Source of the DNA: Caballeronia sp. dw_276
Lineage (GTDB): Bacteria; Pseudomonadota; Gammaproteobacteria; Burkholderiales; Burkholderiaceae
Length of the DNA: 64,000 nucleotides
Assembly (NCBI RefSeq): GCF_018449635.1
Contig: NZ_JAAVUV010000012.1
Span: 124,001-188,000 of the forward strand
Direction: 5' to 3'
The position numbers and the translations under genes were made by a program. The notes below the pieces were generated by a model. It had not been told where the DNA came from, searched no databases, and was given only the letters and a program-made list of their open reading frames with translations. Positions 27,301-35,910 of the stretch are shown here, in pieces (the stretch's first letter is position 1; each line of letters begins with the position of its first letter).

Positions 27301-30300
27301 TTGACCGCGTCGGTGGCATCGACACCTGTTGCGACGTTGGTCACCGTGACTGGCGCGCTGGTGCTGCCCAGCGTGATCTTGCTATGCGCCGAGGAGTCGT
27401 ACCGCACAGCGTCAGCCGAGCCCGTTCCTGCCAGTGCTGCGGCTGCCGTGATTGCACCCGACAAATTGTCGTATGTCGTGGTGCCAACCACGATAGACGG
27501 CTTGCTGATCTTGCCGTCCGCACCCATGGTCGCGGTGCCACCGATCGCTGCTGCCGCGCTCGAACCCACGTTGTATAGCTGCGTACCGTTCACCGCGTCC
27601 GTGCTGGATGCGCTCAACGTGCCTGCCGTCAACTTCGTGATCTTCGTGGTGCCGCCCGTGCCCTTCAGCGAGATCGTGTCCATTGACGTGCCGTTGTCGT
27701 AGGCTACGAATGCGTTCGTCACCGTGCCGCTCGTGCCGATCAATGCGCCCAATTGCTTCAACTGAGCAACGTTCGTTGCATCCGTATCAGCCGTGCCTGC
27801 CACAACCTGGTGAATCTGTGCGCCAACCGTGCCGTTACCCAGCGTTACACCGGTCTTGGCCGTGCTGTCGTATGCCACGAATGCGTTCTGAACTACACCG
27901 CTCGTATTGACATTCAAACCTGCTGCGGTCAACTGGGCAAGGTTCACTGCGTCCATGGCGGTCGTACCGGCCTTGACGTTCGAGATCTTCGTGCCAGCCG
28001 ATCCACCCAGCGTGACCAGATCCTTCGCCGTGCTGGAGTACGCGACGAACGAATTCGTGGCCTTGCCAGTCGTGTCGATGGTCAGGCCTGCTGCCGTCAA
28101 TTGGCCAACGTTCACTGCGTCTGTTGCCGTCGTACCTGCGACCACTTGGTGAATCTGCGCGCCAACCGTGCCGGTGCCCAGCGTCACGCCGGTCTTGGCC
28201 GTGCTGTCGTATGCCACGAACGAGTTCTGAACTACGCCGCTCGTGTTCACGATCAGGCCCGCTGCCGTCAACTGGCCAACGTTCACTGCGTCCATGGCGG
28301 TCGTACCGGCCGTCAGGTTCGAGATCTTCGTGCCAGCCGATCCACCCAGCGTGACCAGATCCTTCGCCGTGCTGGAGTATGCGACGAACGAATTCGTGGC
28401 CTTGCCAGTCGTGTCGATGGTCAGGCCCGCTGCCGTCAATTGGCCAACGTTCACTGCATCCGTTGCCGTCGTACCTGCTACAACCTGGTGAATCTGTGCG
28501 CCAACCGTGCCGGTGCCCAGCGTCACGCCGGTCTTGGCCGTGCTGTCGTATGCCACGAATGCGTTCTGAACTACGCCGCTCGTGCTGATGTTCAGGCCAG
28601 CTGCCTTCAATTGCTCAACGTTCACTGCGTCGTTGTTGGCGGCGCCATCTGCCACGTTCGACACGGTAACCGGCGTGCCGGCTTTGCCCAGCGTGACCTT
28701 GTTGTGTGTCGTGCTGTCATACACCACTGCATCAGCCGAACCGCCAGAGGCGAGTGCTGCAACTGCCGTCAGCGCGGTGCCGACGTCGGCGTACGTCGAG
28801 CTACCAATCGTGTAGGCCGGTGCCTTGATCTTGCCGTCTGTACCCATGGCCGCACCGCCGCCCAGTGCTGCAGCCGCGGTTGAACCGACGTTGTACAGTT
28901 GCGAACCGTTCACCGCGTCGGTGCTGGATGCGCTCAACGTGCCTGCTGTCAACTTCGTGATCTTCGTGGTGCCGCTCGTTCCCCTCAGCGAGATCGTGTC
29001 CATCGACGTGCCGTTGTCGTAGGCAACGAACGCGTTGGTCACCGTGCCGCTTGTGCCGATCAATGCGCCCAATTGCTTCAACTGAGCAACGTTCGTTGCA
29101 TCCGTATCAGCTGTGCCTGCCACAACCTGATGGATCTGCGCGCCAACCGTGCCGTTACCCAGCGTTACGCCGGTCTTGGCCGTGCTGTCATATGCAACGA
29201 ACGTGTTCTGAACTACACCGCTCGAGTTCACGATCACGCCTGCTGCGGCCAACTGACCCACGTTGACTGCGTCCGTTGCCGTCGTACCTGCAGCCACGTT
29301 CACGATCTTGCGTTCGGTACCCTTGGCGCCAACCGAAACCACATTGCTTTGCGAACCATCGCTGGCGTTACCCAATACTACCGAGTTGGTGCCCGTTCCC
29401 GTGACCTGGTTACCCAGGACGATCGTGTTTGCGCCGGACACCGAGTTTTTGTAGCCGATTGCAACCGAATTCGAGCCGCTCGTCAGTACGTTGTTGCCGT
29501 TGCCGAGTGCGATACTGTTTGCGGCCTGCGACTTGACACCGGTACCCATGGCCAACGAGGAGTCACCCATCGATTGTGCGTTGACACCGATTGCCGTGGC
29601 ATTTACACCACCCGACGTGGTCAGGTTGCCGATTGCAACGCCACCGACGCCGCCTGCGGCAACGTTCGTGCCGATAGCAACCGTGTTGTCGTTAGTCGCT
29701 TTAGCGTTCAGGCCGATCGCAACCGCATCCGTACCGATTGCTTCAGCTTGGCCGAGTTTGTCCGTGGTTCCAACTGCGACCACATCCGACAATACCGGCG
29801 CGGCTTGTGCGGTCAGCACCGATGCGCCCAACAGCGAGCGCGTGCTCTTGACCATTTGCTGCGACGGCGTCGTCGCGGCGGTGATCATGCTTTCGACCTG
29901 ACCCATGTTGACGGCGTCGGTTGTCGTCGTACCTGCGGCTACGTTGGTAATACGACGCTGCTGCGACATGTTGCCGACGGAAATTATGTTGTCGTCGTCT
30001 GCCGACGAGTTCGATCCCAGTGCCACCGAGTTTTTGCCGTCCGCGGTCGCGTTCGTGCCGATCGCGGCTGAATTGAGGCCCGACGAATTGGAAAAGAGGC
30101 CAATCGCCACAGAACCGGTCTGCGAAGCGAATGCGTTACCGCCAATCGCCAGGGAGTCGGTACCCATCGCGTTCGCCACCTGAGCGGAACTCGCGCCAAA
30201 GCGCAAATACTTCAAGGAGTTTGCAACGCTGCTGGTCGATTGAGCGACTGCGTCAAGCTGTCCCTTGTTGACCGCGTCAGTAGCAACGACACCATCTGCG

Positions 30301-31901
30301 ACGTTCGAAACCTTCACGGCCGTTGTGCCGTTACCCAACGAGACCGCGGTCTTATTCGCGTCGGTGTATTGCACTGCCAGCGGATCCGCGCCACCACCCG
30401 AACCCGACGCTGCTGCAGCCGTCAACGCGCTGTCGAGGCTGGTGTAGTCGGTGTTGTTGATCTTGTACGTCGGCGCCTTGATCGTGCCGTCGGGGTTGAC
30501 GGATGCCGAGCCGCCCAGCACTGCTGCTACGCTGGCTTCAGCGTTGTACAGTTGCGAACCGTTGACTGCGTCCTTGCTCGTCGAGTTGATCGTGCCGGCT
30601 GCGACGTTCGAAATCTTCGTTCCCGATGCACCCAGCAACGTGACCAGATCCTTCGCCGTGCTGGAGTATGCGACGAACGAATTCGTGGCCTTGCCAGTCG
30701 TGTCGATGGTCAGGCCTGCTGCCGTCAATTGGCCAACGTTCACTGCGTCTGTTGCCGTCGTACCTGCGACCACTTGGTGAATCTGCGCGCCAACCGTGCC
30801 GGTGCCCAGCGTCACGCCGGTCTTGGCCGTGCTGTCGTATGCCACGAACGAGTTCTGAACTACGCCGCTCGTGTTCACGATCAGGCCCGCTGCCGTCAAC
30901 TGGCCAACGTTCACTGCGTCCATGGCGGTCGTACCGGCCGTCAGGTTCGAGATCTTCGTGCCAGCCGATCCACCCAGCGTGACCAGATCCTTCGCCGTGC
31001 TGGAGTATGCGACGAACGAATTCGTGGCCTTGCCAGTCGTGTCGATGTTCAGGCCTGCTGCCGTCAATTGGCCAACGTTCACTGCGTCCGTTGCCGTCGT
31101 ACCTGCTACAACCTGGTGAATCTGTGCGCCAACCGTGCCGGTGCCCAGCGTTACACCGGTCTTGGCCGTGCTGTCGTATGCCACGAATGCGTTCTGCGCC
31201 ACGCCGCTCGTGTTCACGATCAGGCCTGCTGCGGTCAACTGGGCAAGGTTCACTGCGTCGGTTGCATGCGTACCGGCTGCCAGGTTTGCGATCTGGCGTT
31301 GCGTGGTTGCGTTACCGACCGATACCGTGTTGATGCCGGTCGCGACTGAATCCTGGCCGATTGCAACAGCACCTGAAGCCGATGCCGAGGCGTTCTTGCC
31401 GATTGCCATGCCGCCAGCGCCCGTTGCCGTAGCGCCTTCGCCGATGGCGACGCCACCATTATTGATGCTGTACGAATTTGCACCAATTGCCGTGCCGCCG
31501 TTCTGAGCCGCTGCGCCAGAACCAAAAGCCAGGCTGTCCGAGCCAGCCTGGCTGTTTTGACCGACTGCAACGCCGGAACCGATTGCGTAGGCCGAATCGC
31601 CAATGGCGATGCCGCCAATCTTGGCGGCGTTCAGCGTGTCAGCATCGACTTCCGAGTTGACGCCGATTGCCACGCCGTCAGCGATATTGACGGTTGCGTT
31701 GGTGCCCTGCTTGACGGTGTCGTCAGCCATTGCCACGCCAACACCAGCCAAACTCATGCCGCCGACGGCGACTTGCGTCAGGATTGCCTTCGAGATTGCT
31801 GTCTTCGCACGCTTGCTCTTGCTGCGACCAGTTGCCAGCTCAGACACCGCGACCCATGACCCCGTCGATTCATTCCAGACGGATTTGTATGACTTGTTCA
31901 T
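24303..31901 (-). CDS. Trimeric autotransporter adhesin (YadA/Hia-type)
   Basis: A 2532-aa type Vc adhesin. It starts with an extended signal peptide region (MNKSYKSVWNESTGSWVAVSE) and a signal sequence ending near GVGVAMA. I chose ATG 31901 because it begins this ESPR; the frame's upstream ATG at 31979 does not belong. The passenger has YadA-head repeats (SVAIG, TAIGANS, SIALGNG) and many neck/stalk connectors (TNVAAGTTTTDAVN.GQL). The last ~75 residues (VGGVARKAYSGIAAATALTMIP to GAGASYQW) are the YadA anchor that forms a trimeric outer-membrane barrel, ending in an aromatic residue. Internal duplications are described in the findings. Role: adhesion or aggregation. Confidence 0.93.
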   Translation of the reverse strand: MNKSYKSVWNESTGSWVAVSELATGRSKSKRAKTAISKAILTQVAVGGMSLAGVGVAMADDTVKQGTNATVNIADGVAIGVNSEVDADTLNAAKIGGIAIGDSAYAIGSGVAVGQNSQAGSDSLAFGSGAAAQNGGTAIGANSYSINNGGVAIGEGATATGAGGMAIGKNASASASGAVAIGQDSVATGINTVSVGNATTQRQIANLAAGTHATDAVNLAQLTAAGLIVNTSGVAQNAFVAYDSTAKTGVTLGTGTVGAQIHQVVAGTTATDAVNVGQLTAAGLNIDTTGKATNSFVAYSSTAKDLVTLGGSAGTKISNLTAGTTAMDAVNVGQLTAAGLIVNTSGVVQNSFVAYDSTAKTGVTLGTGTVGAQIHQVVAGTTATDAVNVGQLTAAGLTIDTTGKATNSFVAYSSTAKDLVTLLGASGTKISNVAAGTINSTSKDAVNGSQLYNAEASVAAVLGGSASVNPDGTIKAPTYKINNTDYTSLDSALTAAAASGSGGGADPLAVQYTDANKTAVSLGNGTTAVKVSNVADGVVATDAVNKGQLDAVAQSTSSVANSLKYLRFGASSAQVANAMGTDSLAIGGNAFASQTGSVAIGLFSNSSGLNSAAIGTNATADGKNSVALGSNSSADDDNIISVGNMSQQRRITNVAAGTTTTDAVNMGQVESMITAATTPSQQMVKSTRSLLGASVLTAQAAPVLSDVVAVGTTDKLGQAEAIGTDAVAIGLNAKATNDNTVAIGTNVAAGGVGGVAIGNLTTSGGVNATAIGVNAQSMGDSSLAMGTGVKSQAANSIALGNGNNVLTSGSNSVAIGYKNSVSGANTIVLGNQVTGTGTNSVVLGNASDGSQSNVVSVGAKGTERKIVNVAAGTTATDAVNVGQLAAAGVIVNSSGVVQNTFVAYDSTAKTGVTLGNGTVGAQIHQVVAGTADTDATNVAQLKQLGALIGTSGTVTNAFVAYDNGTSMDTISLRGTSGTTKITKLTAGTLSASSTDAVNGSQLYNVGSTAAAALGGGAAMGTDGKIKAPAYTIGSSTYADVGTALTAVAALASGGSADAVVYDSTTHNKVTLGKAGTPVTVSNVADGAANNDAVNVEQLKAAGLNISTSGVVQNAFVAYDSTAKTGVTLGTGTVGAQIHQVVAGTTATDAVNVGQLTAAGLTIDTTGKATNSFVAYSSTAKDLVTLGGSAGTKISNLTAGTTAMDAVNVGQLTAAGLIVNTSGVVQNSFVAYDSTAKTGVTLGTGTVGAQIHQVVAGTTATDAVNVGQLTAAGLTIDTTGKATNSFVAYSSTAKDLVTLGGSAGTKISNVKAGTTAMDAVNLAQLTAAGLNVNTSGVVQNAFVAYDSTAKTGVTLGNGTVGAQIHQVVAGTADTDATNVAQLKQLGALIGTSGTVTNAFVAYDNGTSMDTISLKGTGGTTKITKLTAGTLSASSTDAVNGTQLYNVGSSAAAAIGGTATMGADGKISKPSIVVGTTTYDNLSGAITAAAALAGTGSADAVRYDSSAHSKITLGSTSAPVTVTNVATGVDATDAVNKAQLDSATSAISNSIGNLSPALKYLRFGSSTAQTANAMGTDSLALGGNAFASQTGSVAIGLFSNSSGLNSVAIGARATADGQNSVAIGSDSSADGDNTVSVGNMSVQRRITNVAAGTTTTDAVNLGQVESLISAANSSSQQVVKNTRTLLGASVLTAQAAPVLSDVVAVGTTDKLGQAEAIGTDAVAVGLGAHATNDNTVAIGTNVAAGGVGGVAIGNLATSGGASATAVGVNAQSMGDNSLAMGTGVKSQGANSIALGNGTNVLATGSNSIAIGYKNSVSGANSIVLGNQVVGTGTNSVVLGNSSDGSQSNVVSVGAKGTERKIVNVAAGTTTTDAVNLGQMNAAIATVSGGGGSTLITQPTAGTGDLLVGAAVAGTHVNFTNSAGVARELTGVAAGTKATSAVNLSQLQPVVTALGGGAKVDATTGAVTGPTYSIQGANKSTVGDALTALDGGLTTVNTKIDALGNPLVTQASAGSDLLVGSKTDGTHVNFAGTAGNRELINVAAGTKDTSAVNLSQLKPVVAGLGGGAGVDAAGNVTGPSYTIQGSTVNNAGDAFTKIDGNLTDLKTTVSAITAGGDGLVIQDPTSGDIKVGSVNGGTVVDMTGTAGARTITGVAAGSLGASSFDAINGSQLNATTSNIATAIGGGMNVDSKTGAITMPSFSVGGQTMYNVGDAILGLDGRIDSTNNSLTELTTKVSNISTGGSGTATPNAVAYDTDAHDTLTLASTSGGTTKLSGLTDGNVAAGSTDAVTGNQLSEVKDSVTTLQTTVNNIAETGTTVIGVKGADGTNGINGANGVAGSNGTAASANGADAIAMGDNASASGDHAVVIGGGASGTADGVIAIGGNSNASGKDSIAIGNGATAPDNNSVALGAGSTTDRDNSVSIGSEGKERQLTNVAAGTAGTDAVNLNQMNQAVGGVARKAYSGIAAATALTMIPDVDANKTLSIGIGGGTFQGYAATAIGGTARITQNIKVRVGAGWSAAGTTVGAGASYQW

Positions 31902-32123
31902 GCTATGTACCTTTACAAAAATAAGAAAATCGCCTTGCGGATCGGCAGAGACATGGATCGATCTCTTTCTGAGATGCAATCTGGTTTAAAGGCTTCCGCT
32001 TACGCTCGGCGTTCATTGCCTTTCAGAGATTTCGCACTGAAGCACTGAGACCGGGATCACAACTCAAGGGCCCGGTTTTGTGAACGCAAACGAACTATAG
32101 GTTTTGAAGGGGAGCCGCTTAAT

Positions 32124-32170
32124 GCGAAAACTCCTAATTTGGATAGCGCCAAATAAAATCAGGAGTTTCG
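32124..32170. promoter_or_regulatory. Inverted pair of the shared motif before the autotransporter
   Basis: Minus strand at 32124-32142 reads AAATTAGGAGTTTTCGC. Plus strand at 32156-32170 reads AATCAGGAGTTTCG. The two arms form an inverted repeat about 220-270 bases before the ATG. The same core, facing the gene, precedes the adhesins and secretion genes. Confidence 0.5.
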
Positions 32171-32272
32171 ACGACGAAAATCCGTGCAGACTGGTCTTTC
32201 GCGACCCGGCCAGGATCATCTATTCCTATGCTGGCTATGGCTTTTAGCAGTTTTTTGGGGCGTGAAAACCGG

Positions 32273-32288
32273 TATTATCGAGATAATA
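32273..32288. promoter_or_regulatory. AT-rich palindrome
   Basis: TATTATC-GA-GATAATA is a perfect 7-bp inverted repeat, 370 bases before the autotransporter ATG. It is a possible operator; no regulator is identified. Confidence 0.3.
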
Positions 32289-32436
32289 AGAACAATCTTA
32301 TAAAATAGAACCGTTGCATTCAAACAACCTGCGAAACCAATCAAGACGGACAAATAACTACAAAAATTCGCTTGCCTTTATATTTCAACGCATTTTTTAG
32401 AAACTGAATTAACCGGATTCGGTTGATTGAAAACAA

Positions 32437-32472
32437 TAAAGCCATTGACGCACTTGACGCCAATGGCTTTTA
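32437..32472 (-). terminator. Terminator of the type I secretion operon
   Basis: TAAAAGCCATTGG and CAATGGCTTTA pair around a 12-base loop about 80 bases after the TolC-like gene. T-rich flanks on both sides mean it may act in both directions. Confidence 0.8.
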
Positions 32473-32551
32473 ACATTCGATACCAATCAATTTCTACGCG
32501 CGGACTTGGTATAAAACCTGCGCTACGAGAGAACTGCTCAACATTCGGCTG

Positions 32552-34624
32552 TCAAGCGCCCTGCAGCCACTCATTCAGCGTTCCATTATTAAGATGGATT
32601 TTAAGAACTGACTGATAGGCGTCGAACTGGGTTGTTACCGCACTAACCTGGTTGTTGTAGAAGTCGCTTTCGGCGGACAACACGTCTACGAGGGTGCGGC
32701 GGTTCAGGTGATACCACTGCTCGAAGAACTGCTTGCGAATCAGATCGGTCTCGACGGATAGCTCGCCGTAGAGCTTCGCGCGCGTCGCCAGCGCAATGGC
32801 GTCACGGTGAGCGTCGCGTACCTTGAACTCGGAATCGAGCTGCAGCTGCTCGCGCTTGTCATCGCTTGACGAAGCCCGGGCGAGCGCTGCCCGCTCGGCC
32901 GCCTGCTGGCTGCCGCCCTGAAACGGCGTCCATGACAATTGCAGCATGGTGGTCCAGGGCTGGCGCTGGCCAAACGTATCGTGCGCGGTGGTCTTGTTGA
33001 CGACCCAGTTCAATTGCGGCAACGATCCCGCTCGCACCGATTTGGCAGTCGCCTTGGCGGCGGCGGCCTCGGCCACTGCCTGCTCGATTGCCGGATTTTG
33101 GGCGACCGCAGCCACGGCGCTGTCGAGGCCATCCAGTTGCAATTGCCATTGCGTGCCCGAAGGGAGAGGCGTCGGCTCGTCGCCTACGAGTTTTCGCACG
33201 CTGAGTTCGAGCGACCGGACTTGCGCTGCAATTACGGCCTGAGAAGTCTGCGCCTGAAGCATGCGCGACTTCGCCTGGCTCAGTTCACTCAAGCGGCCCG
33301 GATCAATCTTGACGATCTCTTCCAGCATTTCCACCAGGGCAGACATTCGCTTCACGTAGCTTTCGCCGATTGCGTACACCGCGCGGTTCTTCGCCAGCTC
33401 CACCAGGTTCGATGAAACTTCGTACGCGTTTTGCTGCAAGACGGTCTGATAGTAGAACTCGGCGGCTTCGGCCGTCTTGGTCCTGCTGTCGATGTTCTTG
33501 CTCGTCTTTCCCCAGTCGTAGACCATGGTCGTGACGCTGACGCTTGCGGTGGGCGGGTTGCTATCGTCGAACCTATTGGCCGATCCTCTCAAGGCCGGCG
33601 AGTTGGCTCCGACCTGCACCTGCGGCCAGCGTTGGCCCTTCACCTGGTCGATGTCGAACTTCGCAGCGTCCCAGTCGGTACGGGCCTGGCGCACGGCTGC
33701 ACTGCGTTCGGCGGCGATATCGGCGGCATTTTTCAGCGCACTGCGTACAGCCTGCTCAGGCACGACAGTTTTGTCGGCCAGCGCTTTCGAGCCGGGGGTG
33801 TCGTCCAGCCACTCGGCGTAGTTATCTTCTACACCACGGCCTTTTCGCATGCCCTTTTTCGTGGATGCATTGGCGCCATCGGCGAGCGCGCCACGGCGTA
33901 CAGGCATATCGTCGGCCTGGAAGGACGGCGACGACGACACGCCATCGAATTTATTTGCAGTCCCTGTGGCGACGCTTCCGCGCAACGCGATGATGTCTGC
34001 TTGCATGTCAGGCGCACGCTTGATCGAAAGCGCGGGACGGATGGGCGACGCGGAGACGCCCAACGGCACCGGCGCTGCGGCTTGTACCGGCGCGGACACA
34101 ATGATCGGACGCGCCGGCTCAGTGCGAACCGGGACCGCGCTTCGGGCCACCGCTGCTTCACGAGGCACATCGGCGACATTTGCGGTCGGCATCGCCGGTG
34201 CATCCATCGGGATCAGACCCGCATCGGCGAAACCTCGCGAACGACGTGCGGGGATGGGCTCAACAAGTCGCGGGGCAGTAACGGGCGCCGCAACCGGGAC
34301 GGGGACCGAGTTGCTGACTACCGCTGCTTGCGGCGCCGCATCTTGAGCAGGAACCTGCAAGATGCTGACGGCTTCATTCAGCGCAGACCTGACGGCGGGC
34401 TGCATAGGAGGTTGCTGCGCCACGCGTGTCTGTTGCTGCTGCGCCCAGGCCATTTCATCCAGCGCCGATCTGGCTTGCGCTTGCGACGGCAGCGCAGACA
34501 ACGCTACAGCGCCTGTACCGACCAGCACGCTAAGCGCAGAAAACAGCGGCCGGCGGCGGAATACATCCTTGATGAGTTGCTCTTCGCGACGATCTTTTCG
34601 CGCGGTAAATGTTGAATTGGACAT
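32552..34624 (-). CDS. TolC-family outer-membrane channel of a type I secretion system, with long N-terminal extension
   Basis: A 690-aa outer-membrane efflux protein. The first ~25 residues are charged, then a hydrophobic signal-like segment (LFSALSVLVGTGAVALSALPSQAQA, about 28-52). Residues about 55-290 are low-complexity, rich in Ala, Pro, Val and Arg, and not part of the usual TolC fold. From about 300 the two-repeat TolC domain begins (RSAAVRQARTDWDAAKFDIDQVKGQRWPQVQVG) and ends near HLNNGTLNEWLQGA. It lies 5 bases after the adaptor gene, so it is the third gene of the operon. LapE/AggA-type is the likely subclass. The extension could contact peptidoglycan or the adaptor; that is speculation. 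Confidence 0.88.
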   Translation of the reverse strand: MSNSTFTARKDRREEQLIKDVFRRRPLFSALSVLVGTGAVALSALPSQAQARSALDEMAWAQQQQTRVAQQPPMQPAVRSALNEAVSILQVPAQDAAPQAAVVSNSVPVPVAAPVTAPRLVEPIPARRSRGFADAGLIPMDAPAMPTANVADVPREAAVARSAVPVRTEPARPIIVSAPVQAAAPVPLGVSASPIRPALSIKRAPDMQADIIALRGSVATGTANKFDGVSSSPSFQADDMPVRRGALADGANASTKKGMRKGRGVEDNYAEWLDDTPGSKALADKTVVPEQAVRSALKNAADIAAERSAAVRQARTDWDAAKFDIDQVKGQRWPQVQVGANSPALRGSANRFDDSNPPTASVSVTTMVYDWGKTSKNIDSRTKTAEAAEFYYQTVLQQNAYEVSSNLVELAKNRAVYAIGESYVKRMSALVEMLEEIVKIDPGRLSELSQAKSRMLQAQTSQAVIAAQVRSLELSVRKLVGDEPTPLPSGTQWQLQLDGLDSAVAAVAQNPAIEQAVAEAAAAKATAKSVRAGSLPQLNWVVNKTTAHDTFGQRQPWTTMLQLSWTPFQGGSQQAAERAALARASSSDDKREQLQLDSEFKVRDAHRDAIALATRAKLYGELSVETDLIRKQFFEQWYHLNRRTLVDVLSAESDFYNNQVSAVTTQFDAYQSVLKIHLNNGTLNEWLQGA

Positions 34625-34629
34625 TGTGC

Positions 34630-35910
34630 TTATCTCTCGCGGAACGCTTCACGCGACTTGAAAATCGGTTTCAGCAAGTACGACAGAACGGTCTTTTCGC
34701 CAGTGCGAATCTCGACGTTGCCGGTCATGCCAGGAATGATCGGCAGATGTTTGCCGGCGGCGACAAGTTCGCTCTTTTCCGTCAGGACGTCCACGCGGTA
34801 ATAAATGGCATCCGGCTTGCCGGGCGCTGCTTTTTCATCGGTGAGCGTGTCCGGGCTGATGGTCAGGACATGCCCCTTCAGACCGCCGTAAATACCAAAG
34901 TCGTACGCGGAGATCTTCACCATGGCCGGAAGGCCCGGCTTCAGGAAGGCAACATCCGAAGGCTTGACGTGCGCTTCCACAATCAGTTGATCAGCGTAAG
35001 GAACGATGCTCATGATTTGCTGGCCCGGCTGAATCACGCCGCCAACCGTGGTCACCTTGATGTCCTTGACCGTGCCCTTTACCGGCGCTAGAAGCGTTGT
35101 CCGCTTCAAGACGTCCGCGCGGCCCACGAGGTTTTCCTTCGTCTGGGAAAGTTCGAGTTCGAGTCGCGAGAGTTCGTCGTTGGCATCGGCCTGATATTTG
35201 TTCCGGCGATCGACGATCTGCGACTGAAGCTCGTTCGCGCTACGTCTCATGCGAATGACTTCGGTTTCCGAAATAAGTCCGCGCTTGGCGAGTGGCTCTG
35301 TCATATTCAGCTCGTCCATGGCGAGGCCATAGCTGTGCTGAAGCGACGCCACGCTGTCTTCCAAAGCCCGGCGACGCGCGTTGTACGCCATCGTTTCACT
35401 CTGCACGACCGACTTATCGGCCAAGACTTCCGGGGGAAATACGAGTGCGGTGTGGAAGGCCTCGGCTTTCAACCGTGCGACCTTCCCTTGCAAGCCGATC
35501 AGCTTCGACAGTCCTTCTGCATAGTTCGAATCGGCGCGCTTCGGATCGATGTTGAGCAGCAACTGCCCTTTCTCGACCACATCGCCTTCCCGAACGTGCA
35601 TGTCGGCGAGAATCCCGCCTTCGAGCGACTGGATGATCTGTTCACGGCTGACAGGGATCACTTTCCCTTGCCCTTGCGTGATTTCCTCGACCTTGGCGAA
35701 CTTCGCCCAGACGAGCCCGGCAACCAGGATCGCGGCGACGAGGTAGAGCACGGCCAGCGTGCCAGGGATGGTCTGCGCGAGCGACGATTCGCGCAGGTCG
35801 TTCATGTAAGCGAGATGGGCGGGATGGATGCGTGGCGCGGCATTCTTGCGGCGGCCGGCCGGCGTCAATCCGCGGATCCAGCGGCCCAGTTTGGTAAGTG
35901 AGTTCATCAT
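34630..35910 (-). CDS. HlyD-family type I secretion adaptor (LapC-like)
   Basis: A 426-aa membrane-fusion protein linking the inner-membrane ABC exporter to the TolC-like channel. A single membrane helix near residues 47-70 (TLAVLYLVAAILVAGLVWA) follows a cytoplasmic N-terminus. Then come a biotinyl-lipoyl hairpin (GGILADMHVREGDVVEKGQLL), coiled coil (about 100-260), the second lipoyl half (LLAPVKGTVKDIKVTTVGGVIQPGQ) and the C-terminal beta domain. The start overlaps the exporter stop as ATGA. Confidence 0.93.
   Translation of the reverse strand: MMNSLTKLGRWIRGLTPAGRRKNAAPRIHPAHLAYMNDLRESSLAQTIPGTLAVLYLVAAILVAGLVWAKFAKVEEITQGQGKVIPVSREQIIQSLEGGILADMHVREGDVVEKGQLLLNIDPKRADSNYAEGLSKLIGLQGKVARLKAEAFHTALVFPPEVLADKSVVQSETMAYNARRRALEDSVASLQHSYGLAMDELNMTEPLAKRGLISETEVIRMRRSANELQSQIVDRRNKYQADANDELSRLELELSQTKENLVGRADVLKRTTLLAPVKGTVKDIKVTTVGGVIQPGQQIMSIVPYADQLIVEAHVKPSDVAFLKPGLPAMVKISAYDFGIYGGLKGHVLTISPDTLTDEKAAPGKPDAIYYRVDVLTEKSELVAAGKHLPIIPGMTGNVEIRTGEKTVLSYLLKPIFKSREAFRER

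Larger units (their letters stand above)
31902..32436. other. Intergenic region upstream of the autotransporter
   Basis: An AT-rich region (relative to neighbours) with no gene. It contains an inverted pair of TTAGGAG-type motifs (32124-32170), a TATTATC/GATAATA palindrome (32273-32288), and ends at the terminator of the type I secretion operon. Confidence 0.65.

Noticed and set aside
25134-31349. Long plus-strand open frames opposite the autotransporter gene (for example 25134-27092 and 28899-30071)
   Set aside because: They mirror the repetitive GC-rich codons of the minus-strand gene, have Arg/Cys-rich unlikely products and no recognisable domain. They are shadows.
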